Below are positions 9,101 through 17,622 of a DNA stretch of 64,000 nt, in pieces. Made by a program: the position numbers and the translations under genes. Numbering within the stretch: the stretch's first letter is position 1; every line of letters starts with the position of its first letter. Origin of the DNA: Salegentibacter sp. (GTDB lineage Bacteria; Bacteroidota; Bacteroidia; Flavobacteriales; Flavobacteriaceae). Under the pieces are notes generated by a model that was given only the letters and a program-made list of their open reading frames with translations, was not told where the DNA came from and searched no databases. The stretch spans positions 62,001-126,000 of the forward strand of contig JAGXIH010000003.1 of the NCBI GenBank assembly GCA_024635795.1, read 5' to 3'.

Positions 9101-9441
9101 GAATGACCAATATGGAAGCCCTGCAGGCAGCTACCATTAACGGAGCTGAATATATTGGAATGGGAAGCGAAATTGGTTCCCTCGAAGAAGGTAAGCTGGC
9201 CGATTTAATAGTACTGGAGAAAAATCCTCTGGAAGATATTCGCAACTCTGAAACCGTTATTTACACCATGGTGAACGGAAGATTATATGATGCTGAAACG
9301 ATGAATGAGATTGGCAACGAGCCAAAGAAACGCGGTAATTTCTATTGGGAAAACAATAAATATAACGCAGCTTTTCCCTGGCACGAAGGCACCCAGAGCT
9401 TTACCGCCCCGGGCTGTATCTGCCATAGACTTAGCAATTAA
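6148..9441 (+). CDS. Secreted amidohydrolase with N-terminal TolB/PD40-like beta-propeller
   Basis: Repeated SPDGKxxxF blades; C-terminal PGIVDAHAHIG, GHTGIEHNI, ADLIVLEKNPLEDI. Confidence 0.92.
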   Translation: MLKNLIPVIIILLAAPNLISQEDKEKDKWDVNDPYSDDWNIKEVQLQTDEGTWMNLDVSPDGKTIVFDLLGDIYSMPVSGGKAKVLRKGMAYEVQPRFSPDGSKISFTSDAAGGDNIWIMDSNGENANQLTKEDFRLLNNGEWTADGNSIIARKHFTSGRSLGAGEMWQYHIGGEAGLQLTERKNDQQDVNEPSISPDGKYLYYSEDMYPGGAFQYNKDPNKQIYVIKRYDFETGENTTITGGPGGAARPQVSPDGKKLAFVKRIRTKSVLYIHDLETGEEWPVYDKLSKDQQEAWAIFGVYPGFSWMPNNKELVFWAEGKINKVNIETFESEIIPFEVENTIEIAESHRSEHQVFSEKFDAKVIRHAVTSPNGKTLMFSAVGQLWKKDLPNGKPQRITNSEEFEFEPAFSPDGNEIAYVTWTDEGMGALMKVGLNGRNPQKLTSEKGIFRNPSFSNDGKTIVFVKEKGNSDQGQTFSKEPGIYTISASGENLKKIHDSGDFPQYSADGKRIFFQTGGSLMGSIEKNLKSIDLTGHDERTHIKSKYANRLVPSPDNKWVVFSHLHKAYVAPLPMNGRPVELDNNTKTVPVSQIAKDAGLNLHWSNDSKNLHWTLGDEYFTNKVSERFTFLQNSPDSIPPITEKGIKIGLKLETDVPSGQIAFTNARIITMNGDKVIENGSILIDGNKIVSVGEASEVNIPNRAKVYDLEGKTIMPGIVDAHAHIGAFRYGLTPQKHWPLYANLAFGVTTVHDPSALSETIFSMAEMVKAGEMVGPRIYSTGVILYGADGDFKAVINNLEDARSALRRTKAFGATSVKSYNQPRREQRQQIMQAAKELEMNVVPEGGSTFLHNMNMIVDGHTGIEHNIPVAPVYKDIETLWGNSSAGYTPTLIVNYGGINGEYYFYQKDNVWENERLLNFTPRYVVDSRSRHRTKLPEEEYENGPVLVSKTAKALTDIGVKVNLGAHGQLQGLGAHWELWLLQMGGMTNMEALQAATINGAEYIGMGSEIGSLEEGKLADLIVLEKNPLEDIRNSETVIYTMVNGRLYDAETMNEIGNEPKKRGNFYWENNKYNAAFPWHEGTQSFTAPGCICHRLSN

Positions 9442-9557
9442 AGTCATTAAGAAAGACCGGATAGTTAAATTAAGTTTCTAAATTGGCATAGTATCGCCTG
9501 TTTTGGTAACTTTTAATTTTAATTTATCCGGTTTTTTTTTATTAAAAATGAGATTTT

Positions 9558-9917
9558 ATGAGAAGAGTTAAATTCGGAAGACTTTTTACGGGAAGGAAGA
9601 TAGATGAGAGTATCATCCGGGAACACCTTGCACTGGAGCGGACGAAGCTCGCCAATGAGCGTACGTTGCTCTCCTATACCCAGGCCGCGCTTTATTTTCT
9701 GCTGGGGGGCCTTGCGTTAATTCAGTTAAAGGAATATGAGGAGATGCATTACATTGGCTACCTCGCGCTTATATTCTCCGTGCTTTTTGTCACCGTGGGT
9801 ATCTGGCGGTTTATAGTTCTGAAGAATAAAATGAAGGATTTGCTGAGGGGAAAGGTGGAGTCGTCAGCCGAGGAGGAAGATGAGGAAGATGAGGAAGATC
9901 CCGATAATAATTTCTAA
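9558..9917 (+). CDS. DUF202 family membrane protein
   Basis: REHLALERTKLANERTLLSYTQAALYF motif, two TM segments. Confidence 0.85.
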   Translation: MRRVKFGRLFTGRKIDESIIREHLALERTKLANERTLLSYTQAALYFLLGGLALIQLKEYEEMHYIGYLALIFSVLFVTVGIWRFIVLKNKMKDLLRGKVESSAEEEDEEDEEDPDNNF

Positions 9918-10085
9918 GGTTAAAGCAACCTCCTGTAGTATAAATTCCAGTTTTCCTTTATAATTTAATTGTGCTAAAATTCATCTCGAAAATTCTTATA
10001 TGATTTAGAGGTATGGTTTTTGAAAAATCAATCCCAACGCAAACAATATAATATACTTTACAGCTTTAAAACATAACAATTCCAA

Positions 10086-10460
10086 TTGCAAACTTTCACG
10101 CATTACTTTCTTCATCTTATTGCCATTGGTGCTATTGCCTGGTTTTACGATAAAAAAAACTGGAAAAGAAACTGGCTGATTCTCCTTTCTACCATGGCCG
10201 TGGATCTCGACCACGTATTTGCGACACCCCTTTTTGACCCTATGCGCTGCGGAATTGGCTATCACCCCCTACATTCAGAAATCCCGATTTTGGGATATTT
10301 AGCAGGAACTATTTTTGTGAAAAATAAGACCATAAGATTGATATTTATTGGCCTTCTATTCCATATGATCACCGATTTTATAGACTGTCTCTGGATATTC
10401 TCTAAATGTGAAACCTGCTTTACCGACTCTGAAATCTATAAATGGAAAGATCTCTTCTGA
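10086..10460 (+). CDS. DUF6122-like small membrane protein
   Basis: THYFLHL...VDLDHVFATPLFDP..RCGIGYHPLHS..HMITDFIDC pattern; start is a TTG codon in the ORF track. Confidence 0.7.
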   Translation: MQTFTHYFLHLIAIGAIAWFYDKKNWKRNWLILLSTMAVDLDHVFATPLFDPMRCGIGYHPLHSEIPILGYLAGTIFVKNKTIRLIFIGLLFHMITDFIDCLWIFSKCETCFTDSEIYKWKDLF

Positions 10461-10462
10461 AG

Positions 10463-11362
10463 TTATTCTGAAGTATGCCCTGCTGCCTTTTGAGCAAGTT
10501 TCGCCTGAACCTTCTCCAACTTGCCCAGGGCTAGATTTTTATCTATTCCGAAACGCTTGGATAGGAATTCAGAAGAATTATATGAAATTTTTACCACCCC
10601 GGCCTCATCCCGCCAAACCAGCATTTTAACCGGTAATTCCAGGGCAGAAAGCCTTGCTTCCTGCATTAGCTTTGTCCCCACTTCGGGATTTCCAAAAACC
10701 AGAAGCGTGGCGGGTCTTAATCCCATTCCCAGCTTTTCGGCGTTTTTGGTGTGATCGATTTTTGCAAAAAGGGTCACCCCATCCGTAGCAGTGATCTCAT
10801 TTTTAAGCCGGGTAAGGGTTTCGTTGAAATTATGCTCACTCCTAAAGCTTTCAATCCCTTCCATGTACCGAATTTTATATTTACCCGTCTTTTTAGGACT
10901 TCGGCCGGTAACATCTTTAGCAATATCTTTCAGGTTCTTTTTTATATTATTTAAGATCTTGCCTGACTTCAGCGCATGTCGGGTTTTGAGATGATCCACA
11001 TCGCTGTAAGCCAGAAACACCTTTCCTTTTTCATCTTCCCCCAGGAGAATTTTCAGAGGGAGATCAAGACCAGTCACCTGTCGATTCTGCATTAACGGGG
11101 TTCCTGCTTTGGCATTTCCGAAGATAATAAGCCTTGCAGGCTCTAACTGCAGCCCCGCTTCCCCGGCGTTTTTTGAATGATCAATTTCAGCAAATATTTT
11201 TATTTCTGAATTTTCTGCAAGTCGGTCTTTAAGACGGGTATAAGTTTCTTCAAAATCATACCTACTTTCGGCACGCAGCACCGTAGCCCATTGCTCTTCT
11301 TGAGCTATTACCTGACCCAGGAATAGAAAACTAAAAACCGTAAAAAATAACAGTGATCTCAT
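10463..11362 (-). CDS. Secreted protein with two tandem DUF302 domains
   Basis: Two copies of (F..T..RLK......IFAEIDHSKNA....L.P..LIIFGNP..GT.LM); signal peptide. Confidence 0.85.
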   Translation of the reverse strand: MRSLLFFTVFSFLFLGQVIAQEEQWATVLRAESRYDFEETYTRLKDRLAENSEIKIFAEIDHSKNAGEAGLQLEPARLIIFGNAKAGTPLMQNRQVTGLDLPLKILLGEDEKGKVFLAYSDVDHLKTRHALKSGKILNNIKKNLKDIAKDVTGRSPKKTGKYKIRYMEGIESFRSEHNFNETLTRLKNEITATDGVTLFAKIDHTKNAEKLGMGLRPATLLVFGNPEVGTKLMQEARLSALELPVKMLVWRDEAGVVKISYNSSEFLSKRFGIDKNLALGKLEKVQAKLAQKAAGHTSE

Positions 11363-11545
11363 CTTTAAAAATTTAAGGAAAAATTTCTTTTTAATTTAAT
11401 CAATTACAGGGAAATACAGAAGTCTACTGCCCCAGTTTTTAAATTTTATAAGTAAATTGACGAACGGAAAAATTGGGTATTGTTCAAATCTTTTATCTTT
11501 ACACCATCAATTACCAAATCTAACCAGCGAGTAAAAATTTGACGT

Positions 11546-12160
11546 ATGCATGTAGCTATTGCAGGAAATATTGGGGCCGGAAAAACCACCCTCACAAAAC
11601 TTTTAGCAAAACATTATAAATGGGAAGCTCATTTTGAGGACGTTCTGGAAAATCCATATCTGGAGGATTTCTACAATAAAATGGAGCGTTGGTCTTTTAA
11701 CCTTCAGATCTACTTCTTAAACAGCAGATTCAGGCAAATTCTTCAAATCAGGGAAAGTGGCGAAAAAATCATTCAGGATCGAACCATCTATGAAGATGCC
11801 CATATTTTTGCTCCCAACCTGCACGCTATGGGTCTTATGACTAACCGTGACTTCGAGAATTACAGATCTTTATTCGATTTGATGGAAAGTGTAGTACAAG
11901 GGCCTGATCTCTTGATTTATCTGCGTAGCAGCATCCCTAACCTCGTTAACCAGATACACAAACGCGGGCGTGATTATGAAAATTCAATTTCAATTGATTA
12001 CTTAAGCAGACTTAATGAACGTTACGAGGCTTGGGTACACAATTACAACAAAGGGAATCTCCTTATTATCGATGTTGATAAGATTAACTTTGTAGATAAC
12101 CCGGAGGATCTTGGAAATATTATAAACCGGATTGACGGAGAATTGCACGGTTTATTTTAA
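11546..12160 (+). CDS. Deoxynucleoside kinase family
   Basis: HVAIAGNIGAGKTTLTKLLAKHY P-loop, QDRTIYEDAHIFA. Confidence 0.92.
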   Translation: MHVAIAGNIGAGKTTLTKLLAKHYKWEAHFEDVLENPYLEDFYNKMERWSFNLQIYFLNSRFRQILQIRESGEKIIQDRTIYEDAHIFAPNLHAMGLMTNRDFENYRSLFDLMESVVQGPDLLIYLRSSIPNLVNQIHKRGRDYENSISIDYLSRLNERYEAWVHNYNKGNLLIIDVDKINFVDNPEDLGNIINRIDGELHGLF

Positions 12161-12172
12161 TAAACTGAAATT

Positions 12173-12838
12173 ATGGAATCTACTAAATTAAAAAGACCAA
12201 AACATAAGGGTTCTCCTAAATTATTTGATAATCCTATCCTGGAGAAATTAACCCATACTCATATTTCACTCCCCCTAATAATCTTTGGAGTGATCGCTGC
12301 AGTTTTGGTTTACTACGGAATTGTAGAAAAGGGCTTTGAAGCTCCCATGATGGTTCTATTGTTCGTAGTCGGCTTATTTTTCTTTACTCTGGTGGAATAT
12401 TTAATGCACCGGTATTTATATCATATTCCTGCAACCACCCCCCGTAAACAGAAAATTTCCTATACCATGCACGGCGTTCACCACGACTATCCTAAGGATA
12501 AATCCCGTCTTGCAATGCCCCCGTTACTTAGTTTGATAATTGCTACCGTGCTTTTTATTATTTACCGGGCGGTTCTTGGCGATTATGTTTTCGGGTTCCT
12601 GGCAGGATTTTTAATCGGTTACGCCGGCTATCTCGCTGTGCACTATTCCGTACACGCCTTTAAGGTTCCTAATAACTTTTTAAAGACCTTATGGCATCAT
12701 CACAGTATTCACCATTACCGCGAACCTGACAGGGCTTTTGGAGTTTCTTCCCCACTCTGGGATCATATCTTAGGAACCATGCCAAGAAAAACCGGGAAAT
12801 CACAGCGCACTGCCGTTGGAGCAAGTATAGACGACTAA
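12173..12838 (+). CDS. Sterol desaturase / fatty acid hydroxylase family protein
   Basis: Histidine boxes HRYLYH, HGVHHDYP, HHHSIHHY. Confidence 0.88.
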   Translation: MESTKLKRPKHKGSPKLFDNPILEKLTHTHISLPLIIFGVIAAVLVYYGIVEKGFEAPMMVLLFVVGLFFFTLVEYLMHRYLYHIPATTPRKQKISYTMHGVHHDYPKDKSRLAMPPLLSLIIATVLFIIYRAVLGDYVFGFLAGFLIGYAGYLAVHYSVHAFKVPNNFLKTLWHHHSIHHYREPDRAFGVSSPLWDHILGTMPRKTGKSQRTAVGASIDD

Positions 12839-12845
12839 AAAGCGA

Positions 12846-12873
12846 ATCCCGCAAAGAAGCGGGGTTTTTTACT
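12846..12873. terminator. Bidirectional terminator between convergent genes
   Basis: CCCGC-aaagaa-GCGGG followed by T-run. Confidence 0.7.
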
Positions 12874-13867
12874 TTATAAAACCATTTTCACGGGCGTGCT
12901 CCACTGCCTGCTCAGAAAATTCCACCATTAAAACCGGAGTGGTTTCAAAATTATCTATAATACTCTGTACCCGCTTCATTTGTTTCCTGTGCTTCACGCT
13001 TCTCAGATAGATCGCCAGAATTCTATTAGGATATTGAGCTGCAATGTCAGTATAAATAGAGGCATCATGCTCTCCGCTATCGCCGATAAGAATAAAATTA
13101 AGGCTGGGGTAGGTTTTTAAAATATTCGCAATCTCTTTTTGCTTATGAGGTTTTTCAGGTTTCAGGCTGCGATCAAAGGGAGTCCTGAAATTTCGAAGTA
13201 GGATTGGCCCTTTGGGAAACTGGTTATGGTCCAGGAATAGTTTGAGGTATTCATAAAGATTCCACGGACTGTTACTCAAATAAAACATCGGATTCTTATT
13301 CTTTCCTGAAGTTCCCAGGTGTAATTTTTTGTAAAATCCCGGGGCGCCTTTTAACGGGATTCTCTGGTAAGCATTGGTCAACAAACTATTTTTCAATAAA
13401 CGCCATTTCAAAAAGGAAGTAACGCCTGTATGGAGAATGGTATCGTCTATATCGCTAATCACCCCGAATTCGGCTTCAGGATCGGGAATAAGGAATCTGC
13501 CGGTGAAGGGCTCCTTCAGGACTTTGGTTTTTTTCCCCAGCGGACCACGGTAAAATAATTGATAATCTACCCAGCCTTCTTCATTTGCATGTTCAGCAAG
13601 ATTCTGGTCCAGAACGTCGTCAAACAAAAAGTAACCCTCAGGCCCGGATTTCGTGGTGGCAGTAATTTTGCCGGGTAACACCAACTCCACTTCCGCATCG
13701 GGAACCTCAAAAGTATCAAACTGTTTCCAGGTGTTTCTTATGGTTTTAAAAATAGAAGGATCTTTGGCGATTTGTAATGCTTCGTTATCCAGTACCCTTC
13801 CAAGGATATAAAGGTGAGAGTGGGTACCATAACTGCGGTATAGCGTAATAAGGATCTGGTCTAACAT
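12869..13867 (-). CDS. App1-family phosphatase domain protein (DUF2183)
   Basis: GVISDIDDTILHTGVTSFLKWR, FYLSNSPWNLYEYL, LIGDSGEHDASIY. Confidence 0.88.
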   Translation of the reverse strand: MLDQILITLYRSYGTHSHLYILGRVLDNEALQIAKDPSIFKTIRNTWKQFDTFEVPDAEVELVLPGKITATTKSGPEGYFLFDDVLDQNLAEHANEEGWVDYQLFYRGPLGKKTKVLKEPFTGRFLIPDPEAEFGVISDIDDTILHTGVTSFLKWRLLKNSLLTNAYQRIPLKGAPGFYKKLHLGTSGKNKNPMFYLSNSPWNLYEYLKLFLDHNQFPKGPILLRNFRTPFDRSLKPEKPHKQKEIANILKTYPSLNFILIGDSGEHDASIYTDIAAQYPNRILAIYLRSVKHRKQMKRVQSIIDNFETTPVLMVEFSEQAVEHARENGFIK

Positions 13868-13971
13868 TTTATATCTGCCGGCAAGTTTCCTTATTCATTT
13901 TTTCATTAATTCTATGGGTTTAATCCAAGATATAAATTCTAAAGTAGCCTAAAACAAGCTTTAATTTAATT

Positions 13972-16404
13972 TTAGGAATTCTCCAGGCGCTGGATTACCT
14001 TTTCTATAGAGACCCCTTTCCCCAAAACTTTTTTAAAAATGTCTTTCTTTTCTTTGAGCCGATCGGGCACCGTTTCAATAGTGAAATCTTTTATTTTCAA
14101 GCCAGATTTTACTTCTTCCCATTCCAGTGGTGCCGAAACCGGTGCTCCGGGTTTAGGTCTCACACAATAAGCCGCTGCCAGGGTTTGTCCTCTACTATTC
14201 TGAAGATAATCCAGGTAGATCTTCCCTTTTCGGCTTTTAACCGCCCGCTCCATACTGGTGAGTTCAGGTAATTTCTCCTGAATGAAATAACATAGTAATT
14301 TCGTGAAATCCCGGGCTTCATCATAAGTATATTTTGCACCCAAGGGAATATAAATATGCAAACCGCTGGAACCCGAAGTCTTACAATACCCATCGATTTT
14401 AGCGAGATCCAACACCTCCTTTGCAGCCTGTGCAACTTCAATGACCTCTTCAAAAGTATTTTTATCTGATGGATCCAAATCGATAACCGTGTAATCCGGA
14501 TGATCGAGGTCATCTTTCCGGGAATTCCAGGGGTTTATCTCTATACATCCCAAATTCGCCATATAAAGCAAAGTAGCTTCGTTTTGACACAGCATATATT
14601 CTATCTCCTTTTCAGCAGATTCCGAATAAATATTGATGCGCTCAATCCAATCGGGCATCTGGCCCTCGGTGTCTTTCTGATAAAAACCCTGCTTAGTGAT
14701 GCCATTGGGATGCCGATGTAGATTCTGAGGTCGGTCCTTTAAATACGGCAGCATATAATTGGCTACTTTGATATAATAATCTATCAGGTCATATTTTCTA
14801 AAGCCTGAATCAGGCCAATAGACTTTGTCAAGATTAGTAAAATCTACCGAAATTCCACCCACATCCAGCGAAGCTCCGGTTTTACCGGATTTCCCCTTCC
14901 CCTTAGGAGCTTCGGTTTGCTTTTCATGAGTGATCTCCTCAGGCTCTTTATCCTCCCTTAGTCCTTTAAACACGGGATGTCGCAAAAATCCATTTTTGGT
15001 CATTTCCGAATATTTCACCTCACAAATAAGCTCGGGTTGCATCCAGGTAGGTTTTCTGCCCTTTAGGTTTATTTTCTTCGGAAAAGGACTTCCCTTTGTT
15101 TCGTATTTTTTAAACTTTTTCAGCAGGTCTTTCTGTTCCTCATTGCTGAAACCCGTACCGCAATTTCCTATATAACTCAATTCCCCGTTCTTAAAAGTCC
15201 CCAGAATGAGAGAACCAAAAACAGATCCCTCTGAATCGGTATAGCCGCAAATAATAGCTTCCCGGGTTTGCACCGCTTTTATCTTTAACCAGCTTTCACT
15301 GCGATAGCCCGGCGAATAAGTAGAATCGGCTTTTTTGGCAATTACTCCTTCCAGCCCTGCGTCGATTGCTTTTTTATAAAACGCATTTCCCATCCCCTGG
15401 ATATGATCACAGTAGACCACAGCTTCCAGGTCTTCAAGTACCTCGGGAAGCAGACTCTTTCGCTCCAGCAGTGGCAAATCCAGCATAGAGTGATCGTTGA
15501 GATATAGCATATCAAAAACATAATACCTCAACTCCCCTTTGGCCTTACTATCGTAGTTCTGCAAGGCCTGAAAATCGGGAACGCCATCCTCATCAAGGAT
15601 CACCACTTCCCCATCCAGAATAGTATCATGAGTAATTTGTTCCAGTTCCTTTCTAAGACTGGGAAACATTTTGTTGAAGGAAATTCCGTTACGGGAATAA
15701 AGGTTCACCTCTCCATCCCGAATATTGGCAACTACACGGTAACCATCCCATTTTATCTCATAAATCCAATCCGGATTATTGAATATCTTTTTAGTTGCCG
15801 TGGCCAGCATAGGTTTCAGGAAATCATTCGGATCGATTTTTTTAATTTTCCCTGATTTTATTTTAGTTTCAGAAGTATTTTTTTCTGCAAAGATTTCGGC
15901 ATCATATTCCAGGTCGGTAGAAAATTTGTCCTTCTTTTTGATAAGAAGCCATTGATTTTGTTTCTCTCCCCTGCTGGTGTGCACCAACGCAAATTCCCCT
16001 CTTATTTTTTGTCCTTTAAATTCGATTTTCAAATTACCCTCCTCCAACTGTTCCAGTAAATTATCGGCTTTACCCTCAGCGGCCCGGAAAGTTCCTTTAT
16101 CCCAGATTTTCATGACTCCCGCTCCATAGTTTCCCTTAGGGATAGTTCCTTCAAAATCCAGGTATTTTACGGGATGGTCTTCGGTTTGAATAGCAAGACG
16201 CTTATCTTTCGGGTTCATAGAAGGACCTTTGGGTACCGCCCAGCTTTTTAGGACACCTTCCATTTCCAACCGGAGGTCATAATGCAACCTGGAGGCCTGG
16301 TGTCTCTGGATCACGAACCTACCGCGGTTCTCATTACTGTAATCGGCGCCGGGCTCCGGGGTATCTTTAAAATTTCGTTTTTTATTATAATCTTCAAGAC
16401 TCAT
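13972..16404 (-). CDS. ligD: NHEJ DNA ligase LigD (phosphoesterase-ligase-polymerase order)
   Basis: HHASRLHYDLRLE-type PE motif (RHQASRLHYDLRLEMEG), ligase EIKWDGYR, polymerase region ..YTVIDLDPSDKNTFEEV..SGSSGLHIYIPLG. Confidence 0.95.
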   Translation of the reverse strand: MSLEDYNKKRNFKDTPEPGADYSNENRGRFVIQRHQASRLHYDLRLEMEGVLKSWAVPKGPSMNPKDKRLAIQTEDHPVKYLDFEGTIPKGNYGAGVMKIWDKGTFRAAEGKADNLLEQLEEGNLKIEFKGQKIRGEFALVHTSRGEKQNQWLLIKKKDKFSTDLEYDAEIFAEKNTSETKIKSGKIKKIDPNDFLKPMLATATKKIFNNPDWIYEIKWDGYRVVANIRDGEVNLYSRNGISFNKMFPSLRKELEQITHDTILDGEVVILDEDGVPDFQALQNYDSKAKGELRYYVFDMLYLNDHSMLDLPLLERKSLLPEVLEDLEAVVYCDHIQGMGNAFYKKAIDAGLEGVIAKKADSTYSPGYRSESWLKIKAVQTREAIICGYTDSEGSVFGSLILGTFKNGELSYIGNCGTGFSNEEQKDLLKKFKKYETKGSPFPKKINLKGRKPTWMQPELICEVKYSEMTKNGFLRHPVFKGLREDKEPEEITHEKQTEAPKGKGKSGKTGASLDVGGISVDFTNLDKVYWPDSGFRKYDLIDYYIKVANYMLPYLKDRPQNLHRHPNGITKQGFYQKDTEGQMPDWIERINIYSESAEKEIEYMLCQNEATLLYMANLGCIEINPWNSRKDDLDHPDYTVIDLDPSDKNTFEEVIEVAQAAKEVLDLAKIDGYCKTSGSSGLHIYIPLGAKYTYDEARDFTKLLCYFIQEKLPELTSMERAVKSRKGKIYLDYLQNSRGQTLAAAYCVRPKPGAPVSAPLEWEEVKSGLKIKDFTIETVPDRLKEKKDIFKKVLGKGVSIEKVIQRLENS

Positions 16405-16407
16405 TTT

Positions 16408-17181
16408 CTAGGAGGCTTTTTTCTTTTTCTTTTCAAGGCTTGCCTTTAACTGGGCCATTAGATCTTTGGCAGGAGTGGGTTTGCTTTCAAAATCTTCAGT
16501 TTTAATCTTTTTACCTGTGCTTTTAGATTCAATGATCTTCATCAACTGGTAGTTATAAACATCCTTGAATTTATCGAGTTTAAATTTGGTGGTATGCTGC
16601 TCAATAAGGGATATGGCCATATCCAGCTCTATTTTTGTCACTTTGGTTTTCGGTAATTTAAGATCTTCCGTATCCCGGATCTCATCAGAAAATCTTATCA
16701 CGTGTAAAACCAAGGCCTTTTTATAGACTCCAACTAAAGCCAGGTGTTCCTTCTGTCTCATCACGAAAGTTGCAACGCCCAGTTTTTCGGTTTTTTTTAG
16801 CGCATCTCTAAGTAAGTTATAGGATTTACCACCTTCTTTTTGCGGTTCAAGGAAATAAGGTTTTTTGTAGAGGACTTCTGCCACTTCATCTTCCCCAATA
16901 AATTCTTCAATATCTATGGTTTTGCTCTTTTTTAAATTAGCATTATCAAAATCCTCTTTCTCAAGGACAACGTAGGCATCGTCTTTTTTAAAACCCTTTA
17001 CAATATCCTTCCATTCAACTTCCTTTCCGGTTTCTTCGTTAACCCGTTTATACCTTATTCTCGCATTATCATGCTTGTCGAGCATATCAAGTTCTATACG
17101 CCGGTCTTCTGAACCTGAATAAAGTTTTACAGGGATAGACACCAGCCCGAAACTTATTGAACCATTCCAAATTGACCTCAT
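16408..17181 (-). CDS. ku: Ku protein (NHEJ)
   Basis: MRSIWNGSISFGLVSIPVKLYSG start; 4 nt from ligD, same strand. Confidence 0.96.
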   Translation of the reverse strand: MRSIWNGSISFGLVSIPVKLYSGSEDRRIELDMLDKHDNARIRYKRVNEETGKEVEWKDIVKGFKKDDAYVVLEKEDFDNANLKKSKTIDIEEFIGEDEVAEVLYKKPYFLEPQKEGGKSYNLLRDALKKTEKLGVATFVMRQKEHLALVGVYKKALVLHVIRFSDEIRDTEDLKLPKTKVTKIELDMAISLIEQHTTKFKLDKFKDVYNYQLMKIIESKSTGKKIKTEDFESKPTPAKDLMAQLKASLEKKKKKAS

Positions 17182-17380
17182 AATTAAGTATTTAGAATTT
17201 AAAATTAAGGGAATTATCTGCAAGCCTTAGTTGTAGCTGTGTTAAAAATCATAATGGCGAATTCAAAAACAATTTTAATAGAACTTCAACAAAGCTTTAC
17301 CACATATTTAACTAAAAACGAACAACTTAGCCGTTAACTTTAATAGCTATTCTAATTTAATTTTTATTTAAATAATTTCC

Positions 17381-17512
17381 GATTATGGCACTTTTGTTCG
17401 TTTTGCGAAAGAGCTGGGGCATAAAACGATCGCAGATAAACTACAAAAAAACCTGGATGAAGAATACAAAGCCGATGACGATCTGGATAAACTTACTAGA
17501 AGTCAGAAATAA
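17381..17512 (+). pseudogene. 3' remnant of a YciE/YciF-like DUF892 ferritin-like gene
   Basis: Reads DYGTFVRFAKELGHKTIADKLQKNLDEEYKADDDLDKLTRSQK* with an in-frame stop shortly upstream and no start. Confidence 0.6.
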
Positions 17513-17540
17513 TAAAAAAAGCCAAATAACAAGTTTGAAT

Positions 17541-17588
17541 TAGCCGAAAAAGCCCGTTTAAAGATAGACTTCAAACGGGCTTTTTTTA
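17541..17588. terminator. Intrinsic terminator hairpin
   Basis: AAAAGCCCGTTT-aaagatagactt-CAAACGGGCTTTTTTT. Confidence 0.75.
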
Positions 17589-17622
17589 TGTAAAATTTTA
17601 AAACTTAAAAGTTTTCCTGCAC

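Noticed and set aside
14160-14513. 117 aa ORF inside ligD
   Set aside because: Alternate frame of the ligD coding sequence on the same strand.
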